A DNA stretch of 15,885 nucleotides from JBCCEV01 sp039030125 (GCA_039030125.1 JBCCEV010000104.1:1-15885), one strand, 5' to 3'; counted from the stretch's first letter, positions 1 through 8,151 are shown. Notes: generated by a model from the letters alone, not told the origin. Numbers and translations: made by a program.

Positions 1-72
1 CAGGTCGACCAATAATTTAACGTTGGCGGGCGTGTCGTCGACGACTAGGATTTTCGCCCCCGTCTCGCTCAC
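1..72 (-). CDS. Response regulator, N-terminal fragment (cut by window edge)
   Basis: Only the first 24 codons lie in the window. They read as the start of a receiver domain: a GTG start, a short lead, then KILVVDDTPANVKLL, with the beta-1 strand followed by the acidic pair (residues 12-13) that binds magnesium in CheY-like receivers. The phosphorylated aspartate and any output domain lie beyond the left edge. The GTG start overlaps the TGA stop of the preceding receiver gene by four bases (GTGA), so the two are probably translationally coupled and form the 3' end of the kinase operon. From family knowledge, receivers starting VVDDTPANVKLL are often fused to cyclase, GGDEF or other output domains; which one applies here is unknown. 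The receiver assignment is fairly sure despite the short length. Confidence 0.75.
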   Translation of the reverse strand, partial: MSETGAKILVVDDTPANVKLLVDL

Positions 73-458
73 TTCGAGCCGCCCATCACCACTTGGTCTA
101 CGGTCGCAACGAACGACTTTAAATCAATCGGTTTGCTGACAAAGCCGTCGAACCCAGCATCTTTCACTCGACTCTTGTCGACGGCCGTTACCGATGCCGT
201 GAATGCAATGACTGGGATCTGAGCGGTTTGCGGATCCTCGCGCAAACGTTGAAAAACCTCGACGCCATCAAGGTCCGGAAGTTGGATGTCGAGCAGCACC
301 GCATTGGGGTTCGTTTGAGGAGCAAGCTTTAGCCCCTGTTCACCTGAAGTCGCGGCAACGATTTGATAACCATTTACTTCCAGAACATCGCGCGCGAGCT
401 TCATGTTCATTTCGTTGTCTTCAACGATCAGGATCGTTCGGTCTTTGCTTGACGTCAT
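69..458 (-). CDS. Stand-alone receiver (DivK/CheY-like response regulator)
   Basis: This 129-residue protein is a single receiver domain with no output domain. All catalytic positions are present: acidic pair E13-D14 in ILIVEDNEMNMK, phospho-acceptor D57 in AVLLDIQLPD, T87 in the FTA motif and K109 in SKP. The IVEDNxxNMKL opening and the MDIQLP-like centre resemble DivK-type regulators, which signal through protein-protein contacts. Its ATG overlaps the TGA stop of the histidine kinase by four bases (ATGA), and its own stop overlaps the next regulator. No strong ribosome binding site precedes it, so translational coupling is likely. I infer that it takes phosphate from the kinase, acting either as a phosphorelay intermediate or as a sink competing with the second regulator. 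The assignment to the receiver family is firm; DivK orthology is not claimed. Confidence 0.93.
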   Translation of the reverse strand: MTSSKDRTILIVEDNEMNMKLARDVLEVNGYQIVAATSGEQGLKLAPQTNPNAVLLDIQLPDLDGVEVFQRLREDPQTAQIPVIAFTASVTAVDKSRVKDAGFDGFVSKPIDLKSFVATVDQVVMGGSK

Positions 459-3400
459 GTTTGCTTTGGCAACGTGAACGTGAAGGTCGATCCTTGATCC
501 AATTCACTTGCCACCCTGATCGTCCCGCCGTGCAGCTCGACAAAGCGCTGCGTCAGCGTAAGGCCAAGCCCGGTTCCTTCTGATTTGTTGGTATAGCTGC
601 CACTGACCTGGCGAAACTCATCAAACACGCCAGCTTGGTCTTCCTCGCTTATTCCGATCCCTGTGTCGCTGACCGCGACTTCGAGTTCACCGCGGAGCAT
701 GCGCGCAGCAACGGTTATCGTGCCACCGTCCGGTGTGAACTTCACCGCATTGGATAACAGGTTCAGCATGATTTGTTTAAACTTTCTTTGATCCGCGCGA
801 TGCTCGCCTATGTCCTCGCTGAACTCCCGTATTAGCTTGATTCCGTGCTGCTGCGCGCGCTCGCGGATCAAGGTCAAGGTGTTATCCAGGGCGCCGGCGA
901 CATCAAAGTCCTCAAGTTCCAATTCCATCCGCCCCGCTTCGACCTTGGAAAGGTCAAGGATGTCATTGATAAGTGAGAGCAGGTGTTTTCCAGAGTTATG
1001 GATGTCATGCAGATAGTCGTCTTGCTTCTCGTTGAGCTCACCAAACATCCCTTCGAGCAGGACTTCGGAAAACCCGATCACCGCGTTTAAGGGCGTGCGA
1101 AGTTCATGTGACATGTTGGCGAGGAATTCAGATTTGTGCGTGTTTGCCACCTCCAGCTCGCGACTTTTGTCCTGAATTTCTTTGAATAGGCGCACGTTTT
1201 CGATAGCAATCACGGCTTGATCCGCGAACGTTTTAAATAGAGAAACCAATTTTTGCGGAAAAACACCCGCCGTCTTGCGCATTACAACGAGTGCGCCGAT
1301 ACAGCTTTCTTCCTTAAGCAACGGCACCGCAAGAGCGCTACGCAAACCAGCCTTTTGTACCTGCTCAATCGAACGGTAGTCGGGATCAACATCAAGATCT
1401 GGAACTTGGATGGGGCGCCGTTCCAAGATCGCTCTGGAGCTAACCAAGGTCGGCTCCGCCTTCATGGGATAAAGATCCCGCAACCCCGCTTCTTGCTCGG
1501 CGCTCATCCCGTGGACGACGCTGGCGGTAATCAACTCCCCATCGTAGAGAAGTACACCACTGGTATCGGCGTCGCAAAGCGCTTTCGCGCGGATCGATAT
1601 GGCATCGAAAACAGGATCGAGAGCAGTTGGCGAGCTGCTGATAACACGCAAAATCTCAGCGGTCGCGGTTTGCTGCTCCAGTGCTTCTCGGGTCTCTTTG
1701 AAAAGTTTGACGCTCGCTAACGCAATGGCTGCCTGGTCCCCAAACGTTCGCAGTAGCGTCGACTCACGGGCGCCGAAGGGACGAATTTCCCGTCGCCAGA
1801 GAATGATCGTACCGACTTCGGTCTTGTCACTGTTTAAGGGCGCGGCGATCAAGGAATGAAAACCGTATTGCTCGGCGATTTCGGCAGCAAAAGGGTAGTT
1901 TTCCTTTTCGTTTTGCGCATCCGGCAGATTCACGATCCGATGATCAAGAATCGCCCGTCCGGAGGTGGACGATCGATCGATTTCGAACGGTTCGACGCTT
2001 CTTGGTTGATAAGCGTACTCTCCCTGCGAGGCGGCATGCTTGAGCTTGTTGTCCTCCACTAAAAAGATCGATGCCGCAGCCGCCTCACAAAGTTCAGCGG
2101 CGTGAAGCGCAATTGCGTTCAGCATCGGTTGGGCATCGCTCGGCGACTCCGTGGTGATCTGCAATATGTCGCTAATGGCAGTTTGCTGAGCGAGCGCATC
2201 GCGGGTCTCGTCAAAAAGTCGGGCATTCTCAAAAGCAATCACCGCCTGCGCGGCAAAGGTTTGCAGCAACCGGACTTGTTTTTCAGGAAACTCACCAGGG
2301 GTTTCCCGTGCGACGCCAATTGCGCCAATACACTCATCGCCACGCATCATCGGTACACCAAGCGTCGCCTGATAACCAAGACGGCGCGCGGCATCCTTGC
2401 CGAGATAAGTGGCATCGTCGAGAACATCCGGAGACTGGGCAGGCGCGCCAGCGCGAATCGATCGCGCCACCGACATTTGACCTTCAATCGTGACCGGATA
2501 AACCGCAGCCATTTCGGCTTCTTCTTCCGGAGATGACCCACTAAACGCCGCTAGATGCAGTAGCTCGCCGTCGTAGCGACCGGCGAAACCAAACTTGGCG
2601 CCGGTCAGGAGTTTGGCCTGCTCTGCGATTGCATCGAAAACCGGCTGCACATCGGTGAGCGACGCACTGATCACCTTGAGAATGTCGGCAGTCGCCGTTT
2701 GACGATCCAGTGCCTCCTGCGTTTCGTTGAACAAACGCGTGTTGGCGATCGCTATCACGGCTTGATCAGCAAATGTTTGTAGCAGGGCAACAATTCCCTC
2801 CGCATAAGCACCATGTTGTTCGCGACCGACCGCGATCGAACCAATCGTAGTGCCATCCCGGGACATCGGAACGGCGAGTAATTGCTTAACCAGCAACTCG
2901 TTACCTGGCGCCATCTCATCATTGGAGAGCTGCACCGGCTTCCGCTTACGAATAGCGCGGCAACTGGCATCGGTTGAATCAAGATCCACTGGATAAATCG
3001 AGCGAATGCGAGAAGCTTCCTCATCTGTCATACCCGCCACACCGACGGCAAACAATTGATCGTCCTTAACGAGGGTTACCACGGCTCCGCGCGATTGGCT
3101 TAAAGCTTGAGCACGTTTCGCAATCGCATCGAACACCGGTTGCGTATCGGTGGGAGATGCGCTGATCACCTTAAGAATATCAGCGGTTGCGGTTTGCCGC
3201 TCCAAAGTCTCCTGTGTCTCGTTGAATAAGCGGGCGTTTTCGATAGCGGTGACCGCCTGCTCGGCAAACGTTTCAAGGAGCCGAACGATTGCGGAATTAA
3301 AATATCCTGGCTCGTTACGGGCGACCGCGATTGAGCCGATACAATCGCCATCGCGCATCAATGGGATCCCCAGATAACTGCGCACACCCAACCGCCTCGC

Positions 3401-4831
3401 AATGCCAAGTTCATACTCTGAGAACCCGGATTCGTTCAGCACATCTTCCGATTGAATTGCGCGTCTTTCTGAAACCGCGCGCGCGAGAGGCAGCGATCCA
3501 TTCGGCGGCTGTGGGAATATTTCACTCACCGCTTGATAAGTTTCTGGTGCGGCACCTCGATAGGCCACCAAGTGCACCAACTCCCCATCGAAACGGCTCA
3601 CCGCGCCAATTTGAGCGTGACAAAGGTTCATTGCTTTTTCAGCGATCGCATCAAAGACTGGCTGGATATCGTTCGACGAGCGATTAATGACTTCCAAAAT
3701 CTCAGCCGCCGCGGTTTGATGCTCGAGCGCCGCCTGGGTCTCGTCAAACAACCGCGTGTTTTCGATCGCAATCACGGCTTGGTCCGCGAACGTCTCGGCC
3801 ACGCGTACCTGCGCGTCCGGAATCCATTTGGGCGCTTTGCGAAATATATTGAGTACTCCCACCACCCCGGATTCAGCTAATAGCGGTACAAACATGCCGC
3901 TGCGAAAACCGAGCGCAAGCAAACCCTGAAGCCCTGGCAGATCCGCGACTTGCGTTTCGAAATCTTCAAAACGCAGCACGCGCTTATCCAAAATGCACAC
4001 GCCATTGGCATGCGCACGATCGATGGGTTCGCTAACCGACTCGGGTTCGAACAGCACCTCGCCATCAGCATTCGCGTGGGCCGTGAGCGAAAACCGGTCG
4101 CCATCAACAATCGTCAAGCCCACGCTGGCGCCTTCAAAAAGGCGCTGGCAGCTCGCTACAATCTTTTTGAACACAGGCTTCGTGTCGCCTGGCGAGCGAT
4201 TGATGGCTCTAAGAACATCGGCAATCGCTCGTTCTCTCTCGATTGCGATCTTCATTTCCTTAAATGAGCGGGCATTCTCAAAAGCGATTGCGGCCTGCGC
4301 CGCGAAGACCTCGCCCAGTGCTATATCTTCGTCACTAAACTCACAGACCTCTTGGCGCAGGATATTCAAAACCCCGACAACAGCTTCATCGGTTTTGACG
4401 GGCACGTAGATCCCTGAGTAGTAACCCAGCTCGACGGCCACCACCAAGCCCGGCACCGCGACGAGGTGCTCGCGAAAATCCCTAAAGCGCTGGGTTTTAC
4501 CCTCAAGGATGCACAGACCGTTGGCACTGTTGCGGTCAATGGTTTCAGCAAAAGGTAATTTGTCGAACGGTCGCGGTCCGCGCGGCCCGGCAAATGCTTT
4601 GCCCGCGAAGGATTCGCCCTCCACGATGGTTAAGCCGACGGTCACCTCGCCAAACAATTGTCGACAGGCTTCGACAATGGTTTCGAAAACGAGCTGCCGG
4701 TCCCCAGGGGACTGATTGATTACCCGCAAGATATCGCCGACCGCGCGCTGATAACGGCGCGCCCGATCAAGCTCCTGCGCTAGGGCGTGTGCATCTAGTG
4801 CTTGCGGGGAGTCTTTACGAACTTCGGACAT
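455..4831 (-). CDS. Soluble histidine kinase with seven tandem GAF domains
   Basis: A 1458-residue cytoplasmic kinase with no signal peptide or membrane segment. Seven GAF domains fill residues ~45-1215, beginning near 45, 215, 390, 560, 730, 900 and 1070. They are separated by repeated helical linkers of the type AIENARLFNETQEAL followed by QTATADILKVIS, typical signalling helices. Next come HisKA with the phosphorylated H1242 (FLANMSHELRTPLN) and a HATPase domain with an N box (NLLSNAVKF, N1361), G1 box DTGIGI (1389-1394) and G2 box GTGLGL (1419-1424). The core is intact and should be active. GAFs 1 and 2 resemble each other (VGLTIV, the IDR..ANG.CIL segment), as do 3 and 5; 6 looks distinct. 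The ligands are unknown, and no phytochrome PHY domain follows any GAF. It carries no receiver of its own, and two receivers follow it with 4-nt overlaps. The start ATG at 4831 has only a weak ribosome binding site. Confidence 0.95.
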   Translation of the reverse strand: MSEVRKDSPQALDAHALAQELDRARRYQRAVGDILRVINQSPGDRQLVFETIVEACRQLFGEVTVGLTIVEGESFAGKAFAGPRGPRPFDKLPFAETIDRNSANGLCILEGKTQRFRDFREHLVAVPGLVVAVELGYYSGIYVPVKTDEAVVGVLNILRQEVCEFSDEDIALGEVFAAQAAIAFENARSFKEMKIAIERERAIADVLRAINRSPGDTKPVFKKIVASCQRLFEGASVGLTIVDGDRFSLTAHANADGEVLFEPESVSEPIDRAHANGVCILDKRVLRFEDFETQVADLPGLQGLLALGFRSGMFVPLLAESGVVGVLNIFRKAPKWIPDAQVRVAETFADQAVIAIENTRLFDETQAALEHQTAAAEILEVINRSSNDIQPVFDAIAEKAMNLCHAQIGAVSRFDGELVHLVAYRGAAPETYQAVSEIFPQPPNGSLPLARAVSERRAIQSEDVLNESGFSEYELGIARRLGVRSYLGIPLMRDGDCIGSIAVARNEPGYFNSAIVRLLETFAEQAVTAIENARLFNETQETLERQTATADILKVISASPTDTQPVFDAIAKRAQALSQSRGAVVTLVKDDQLFAVGVAGMTDEEASRIRSIYPVDLDSTDASCRAIRKRKPVQLSNDEMAPGNELLVKQLLAVPMSRDGTTIGSIAVGREQHGAYAEGIVALLQTFADQAVIAIANTRLFNETQEALDRQTATADILKVISASLTDVQPVFDAIAEQAKLLTGAKFGFAGRYDGELLHLAAFSGSSPEEEAEMAAVYPVTIEGQMSVARSIRAGAPAQSPDVLDDATYLGKDAARRLGYQATLGVPMMRGDECIGAIGVARETPGEFPEKQVRLLQTFAAQAVIAFENARLFDETRDALAQQTAISDILQITTESPSDAQPMLNAIALHAAELCEAAAASIFLVEDNKLKHAASQGEYAYQPRSVEPFEIDRSSTSGRAILDHRIVNLPDAQNEKENYPFAAEIAEQYGFHSLIAAPLNSDKTEVGTIILWRREIRPFGARESTLLRTFGDQAAIALASVKLFKETREALEQQTATAEILRVISSSPTALDPVFDAISIRAKALCDADTSGVLLYDGELITASVVHGMSAEQEAGLRDLYPMKAEPTLVSSRAILERRPIQVPDLDVDPDYRSIEQVQKAGLRSALAVPLLKEESCIGALVVMRKTAGVFPQKLVSLFKTFADQAVIAIENVRLFKEIQDKSRELEVANTHKSEFLANMSHELRTPLNAVIGFSEVLLEGMFGELNEKQDDYLHDIHNSGKHLLSLINDILDLSKVEAGRMELELEDFDVAGALDNTLTLIRERAQQHGIKLIREFSEDIGEHRADQRKFKQIMLNLLSNAVKFTPDGGTITVAARMLRGELEVAVSDTGIGISEEDQAGVFDEFRQVSGSYTNKSEGTGLGLTLTQRFVELHGGTIRVASELDQGSTFTFTLPKQT

Positions 4832-4908
4832 ACCGATACCGCGCCATTAGTATCGATCATGACCGATCAGAATTGAGAGGAACATGAGATAACAGACGGC
4901 CTAAGCAT

Positions 4909-4946
4909 ATTGCCACAGGCCGAAAGTGTACAAAAGGCGTGGCAAT
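4909..4946. repeat. Inverted repeat upstream of the kinase gene
   Basis: ATTGCCAC (4909-4916) and GTGGCAAT (4939-4946) form perfect 8-base arms around 22 bases. A second pair, CGGCCT (4897-4902) and AGGCCG (4917-4922), is interleaved with it, so the two hairpins would be mutually exclusive in RNA. The site lies in the 143-bp gap between the end of the LDI-like gene and the kinase start. It could be an operator of the kinase operon or a weak terminator of the gene upstream. No T-run follows in the minus direction, so a terminator is less likely. I see no convincing -35/-10 pair in this gap. Confidence 0.4.
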
Positions 4947-4974
4947 CACGCTTGGTGTTGTTGGCGATTACGAC

Positions 4975-6639
4975 CTAGCAACAGGCGCAGCTAGGCGGCG
5001 CGGCTGGCCGATATTGAGCGGCAGGCGCGGCGCCAGCGACGCTCGCGACTTCGGTTTGAGCTGATGCCTGAGTGGTCGAGGGCTCCGTGGTTTCGAATTC
5101 CGCTTTCGCGCCCTGCCACAAGATTTGAAAATCGTGGGCATCAACCGTGGAATCGATCGTGATCGTGTTAGCCCCGCTAGCGCGCCAATGCTCAAACAAA
5201 GAACCGTCGCAATACAACTTCACACCCTGGGTCCCTGGCAAATTCGAGACCCGCCATTGGGTGGGTTTGCCGCGCTCGGCAGATGCCGCGGCATAAGTCG
5301 ATACATGAAGGGTCGAGGTATCGGGATCGTTATAAGCGACATTGACGCCCACACTTGGATAGTCAACACCTTCCACGGTCGGTAGGTCGAATTGCGGTTC
5401 GTAGGACCCGGTATAAACGTTCGTCCAAGCGCCGCACTCGCCGATCTCGCTCAAAATCATCAAGCCGTTGAGCTGCCCGCGTGGGTAAGGTTCTTCCAAA
5501 CCGAAACACCAGGCAAAACGATCGGGATCGTCGCTAAAGAAATCAGGCCCAAACTCCTGCTCAGCAGCATCGGTGAGTCTTTGCATGGTGGTTTGATCGC
5601 CGATCTCGCGGGCCAGCATCAACACCATCGTTAACCAACGTGGATCATCAATCGTTTGTACAAACTTGCCACTTCGTTTGTTCCAGCCGAGTTGTTCAAT
5701 GCCAGACTCATAGAGCTCTTGCCCAAACTCTGGTGCTTGAGGATAGAGGTAAAACAACGGTGCCAAGGTGCTGTAACCCGCCAAGCGATCGCGCAAGCTA
5801 TAGGCCATTTTCTCGATCGGGTCGTAATAGAACGCGAAAGATTCGATATCACCCTTGCTGTTACGAGTGGTGAAATGCTGTTTGGCGTAGTCAATCCATT
5901 GGTCGTAAACCCAATGGGTCTTGGCATCGAAGATCTTGTCGTAAAGCTGCAAGCTCAACCCGGCTGCACTCAAGCAATAGGGCCAGACCTTGGTATTCTC
6001 GCAGTGCGCGCCCTGCGGACGCTCCGCCCACTGATCTTCGATGAATGCGGTAATGCTGTGTTGCGTCCAGTCGTAAAGCCGGTCTTGGTACCCGGTCATC
6101 TTGAACGGCCTCTCCCACTTATCGTCCCCCGACACGTAGGAATAAGTCGCCAGCAGGAGATTAAAAAAACCGCGAAAGAACAAATTGCCGTCGGCAGCGA
6201 TCGGATCGGGTTGCAACCCCCAAGGCGCGACACCATTGGCAGTCCACCCGGGCGGGTCGTAATGACCCCGCAAGGCCTCAGGCATGTAGACCAGCCACTC
6301 GGGCGGGTACTTGCCTTGGTGCGGATCGGGCCCGATGAGCGTAAGCCAATCCACTGCGCCCCAAAACGTGGTGTAGCGACCAACCAGTTCATCGGCGATT
6401 CGCGTGTAGACCTCGCGCCAGGCCGGCGTTTGATCCACCATGAGGGGCAGCGCATACGACGTTTCTGAAACGTCGAAACGCGGGAAGGCGCACATCGGTG
6501 CCGTGCTATAGCGATCCCACGAAGGATGGGGATCACCTGTCGAACTCCAATCTTCCTCGCGCGTTGCCTTTTCCCAAATAAAGCGTAGCCAACCGCGTGC
6601 ACGCTCGTTTAAACCCGGGTGCTGGATGGGATCATTCAT
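4975..6639 (-). CDS. Linalool dehydratase/isomerase-like protein
   Basis: A 554-residue protein that I match to the linalool dehydratase/isomerase (LDI) family, an alpha/alpha-barrel enzyme that in Castellaniella defragrans interconverts linalool, geraniol and beta-myrcene. The best evidence is residues 155-235. GAHCENTKVWPYCLS keeps the family's C-E-(x)7-C arrangement (C213, E214, C222) and is followed by LSLQLYDKIF, and FRGFFNLLLATYSYVSG (155-171) matches the stretch around the LDI motif KGHLNLMYGLY. The family's His in that motif is Phe158 here. Unlike the Castellaniella enzyme there is no signal peptide, so it should act in the cytoplasm. The chain is about 150 residues longer, with an extra C-terminal region, an S/T/A/P-rich linker (~517-549) and a tail ending SCACC. 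The start is fixed by a strong GGAGGAG seven bases upstream, and the gene overlaps the SCP2-like gene by eight bases. The substrate is unknown; fold membership is likely, the exact reaction is not. Confidence 0.75.
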   Translation of the reverse strand: MNDPIQHPGLNERARGWLRFIWEKATREEDWSSTGDPHPSWDRYSTAPMCAFPRFDVSETSYALPLMVDQTPAWREVYTRIADELVGRYTTFWGAVDWLTLIGPDPHQGKYPPEWLVYMPEALRGHYDPPGWTANGVAPWGLQPDPIAADGNLFFRGFFNLLLATYSYVSGDDKWERPFKMTGYQDRLYDWTQHSITAFIEDQWAERPQGAHCENTKVWPYCLSAAGLSLQLYDKIFDAKTHWVYDQWIDYAKQHFTTRNSKGDIESFAFYYDPIEKMAYSLRDRLAGYSTLAPLFYLYPQAPEFGQELYESGIEQLGWNKRSGKFVQTIDDPRWLTMVLMLAREIGDQTTMQRLTDAAEQEFGPDFFSDDPDRFAWCFGLEEPYPRGQLNGLMILSEIGECGAWTNVYTGSYEPQFDLPTVEGVDYPSVGVNVAYNDPDTSTLHVSTYAAASAERGKPTQWRVSNLPGTQGVKLYCDGSLFEHWRASGANTITIDSTVDAHDFQILWQGAKAEFETTEPSTTQASAQTEVASVAGAAPAAQYRPAAPPSCACC

Positions 6640-7234
6640 GAACGGGCTCCTCCACGGGTTTTAGATCGAGCACGATTTTGTGTTTGCGAACCACACCTTC
6701 CGGTTCACCCCCCCGACCTACCGCCCAGATCATCGTTTTCTCACGCTGCGCATGGGCGCCCTGCCAGCTGGGATCGAGCTCATCAACAATGCCTTCACGC
6801 GTGATTTGATGGCTGACCTTATGGCTCTCGTTCGGTTTTTCGTAACAATCAGGCCATCGGTCACGTTTGGTCCGATTCCACGGGAGCAAACCAATCGCCA
6901 TCTCGTAGAACCACAACACGATTGCTGCTTGCCCTTCACAGATGATGTCTCCAGACCCCAATCCGTCAAGGATGTGATCGATCGCGTTCGGTGCGACGAA
7001 GGTCTTGAAGCCGTGCGACGCCGTTGCGAATCGCACCCTCAGTAACGGCTTTTCAATTTCCCCGGCTGACGAGTTCAATCGCCGTGAGCGCACCCGATAG
7101 GTCCGGGCGACGCCATCCTCGCTTTTGATCACCAAATCCAGGTCGCGCGCTAATTGCGATTGGATCCGGCGGTTAGTGCGGCTCGCCACCCACAACAGTG
7201 CGCCGATGGCCCAGAGTACGAAACGAAATGCCAC
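6632..7234 (-). CDS. Membrane-anchored SCP2-like (sterol carrier domain) protein
   Basis: I place the start at GTG 7234, giving 200 residues, because AAGG lies nine bases upstream and the reading frame further upstream lies within the HMG-CoA lyase gene. Residues 2-17 (AFRFVLWAIGALLWVA) are a hydrophobic segment that should anchor or insert the protein in the membrane. Residues ~25-117 look like an SCP2 domain: LDLVIKSEDG, then TYRVRSRRLN, then LLRVRFATASHGFKTFV and DGLGSGDIICEGQAAIVLWF. This follows the usual strand order, with the phrase 'GDI..EG' before the last helix. SCP2 domains bind hydrophobic ligands such as sterols and fatty acyl groups. The remaining ~80 residues are polar and not recognised. 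The gene starts 11 bases after HMG-CoA lyase and ends inside the LDI-like gene (8-bp overlap). I infer that it brings a lipophilic substrate to the LDI-like enzyme. The family call is moderate, made by eye. Confidence 0.62.
   Translation of the reverse strand: MAFRFVLWAIGALLWVASRTNRRIQSQLARDLDLVIKSEDGVARTYRVRSRRLNSSAGEIEKPLLRVRFATASHGFKTFVAPNAIDHILDGLGSGDIICEGQAAIVLWFYEMAIGLLPWNRTKRDRWPDCYEKPNESHKVSHQITREGIVDELDPSWQGAHAQREKTMIWAVGRGGEPEGVVRKHKIVLDLKPVEEPVHE
6647..6653 (-). promoter_or_regulatory. Strong ribosome binding site of the LDI-like gene
   Basis: On the minus strand GGAGGAG lies seven bases before the ATG at 6639, inside the end of the SCP2-like coding region. It is the best Shine-Dalgarno sequence in the window. 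It settles the start of the LDI-like gene and suggests high translation of that gene despite its position as the last gene of the operon. Confidence 0.8.
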
Positions 7235-7245
7235 AGCCGCTTGCC

Positions 7246-8151
7246 TTAGGCGGCCTGCGGTTTCGGAAAGGTGCCCGCGCGGGCGACCATGCTCGGCATA
7301 TCGGCTTCGAGTGGACCCGACAGCCAACTCGAGGTTTCGATCACCTTCTGCAGATCGATCCCCGTCTTGTAGCCGGCGCGCTCGAGCAGATAAAGGACGT
7401 CTTCGGTGCCGACGTTGCCCGTTGCTCCGGGTGCAAACGGACAACCACCCACACCGCCACAGCTTGCATCGAAGATCCGCACGCCCATCTCAAGGGAGGC
7501 ATAGACATTACCAATGCCGGTATTGCGGGTGTTATGAAAGTGCATGCGCAATGGCGTGTCGCCGGAGATTTTTTGCACGGCTTCAAGCACGCGCTTGACA
7601 TCGGAGGGCACCGCCACACCGATGGTGTCGGCGAGCGAAATCTCATCGACGCCAACGTCCACCAATTGTTGTGCAATTGCGGCCACCCGAGCGGGGTCGA
7701 CCTCGCCTTCAAAGGGGCAACCGAAGGTCGCGCCAATGGTTACCCCAAAAAACATCTTGGCGTCTTTTGCGCGCTTGATCATATCGAGGGTAACGGCGAG
7801 CATTTCGTCCGCTTTCCTACCCTGATTTTTTTCACAAAAGGTATCCGTGGTCACAACCGCGCAGTTGACCTGGGTCACCGAGGAGCCCAACGCCCGATCG
7901 AGTCCCTTTTCGTTCAAGATCAACCCGATGTAATCGACGCCATCGTGTTGTGGCAGGCGCGCCAGGACTTCAGCCGCGTCGGCCATTTGCGGGACGCGTT
8001 TGGGATTGACGAAACTCGTGACTTCCATGCGTTTCAGCCCAGCGCCGACCAAGCGCGTGATCAATTCGACCTTGGTGTCCGTGTCGAGAATTTTAGGCTG
8101 GCTTTGGATGCCGTCGCGCGGACCTACATCAACGATTTCGACGTCTTTCAT
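7246..8151 (-). CDS. mvaB: Hydroxymethylglutaryl-CoA lyase
   Basis: A 301-residue TIM-barrel enzyme that cleaves (S)-HMG-CoA to acetyl-CoA and acetoacetate, the last step of leucine breakdown and of acyclic isoprenoid breakdown. Key residues are visible and spaced as in human HMG-CoA lyase: R12-D13 in VGPRDGIQ, D175 in LADTIGV, H204 and H206 in MHFHNT, catalytic C237 in GGCPFAPGATGN and N246 as the last metal ligand. The D-to-H, H-to-C and C-to-N distances (191, 33 and 9) equal those of the human enzyme. The HFHNTR form instead of HxHDT occurs in a bacterial subgroup of the family, whose members may accept related 3-hydroxyacyl-CoAs. I chose ATG 8151; an in-frame TTG at 8205 would add 18 residues unlike the family's usual short N-terminus. 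First gene of the operon with the SCP2-like and LDI-like genes, divergent from a CoA-transferase. Confidence 0.93.
   Translation of the reverse strand: MKDVEIVDVGPRDGIQSQPKILDTDTKVELITRLVGAGLKRMEVTSFVNPKRVPQMADAAEVLARLPQHDGVDYIGLILNEKGLDRALGSSVTQVNCAVVTTDTFCEKNQGRKADEMLAVTLDMIKRAKDAKMFFGVTIGATFGCPFEGEVDPARVAAIAQQLVDVGVDEISLADTIGVAVPSDVKRVLEAVQKISGDTPLRMHFHNTRNTGIGNVYASLEMGVRIFDASCGGVGGCPFAPGATGNVGTEDVLYLLERAGYKTGIDLQKVIETSSWLSGPLEADMPSMVARAGTFPKPQAA

Noticed and set aside
1150..4700. Repeated DNA in the kinase as a CRISPR array or insertion-sequence remnants
   Set aside because: The repeats are about 500 bp apart, in frame, divergent at the codon level and encode helical linkers between GAF domains.
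455..4831. Kinase as a bacteriophytochrome
   Set aside because: No PHY domain and no PAS-GAF-PHY order; the GAF cores lack a clear chromophore cysteine context.
5656..6468. 270-codon plus-strand frame opposite the LDI-like gene
   Set aside because: An antisense shadow of a gene with a strong ribosome binding site and family motifs; the translation shows no recognisable domain.
7235..7444. Extension of the SCP2-like protein by 70 residues upstream of GTG 7234
   Set aside because: This part lies inside the well-supported HMG-CoA lyase gene in another frame, is Arg-rich and shows no domain. A GTG with AAGG upstream directly precedes the hydrophobic N-terminus.
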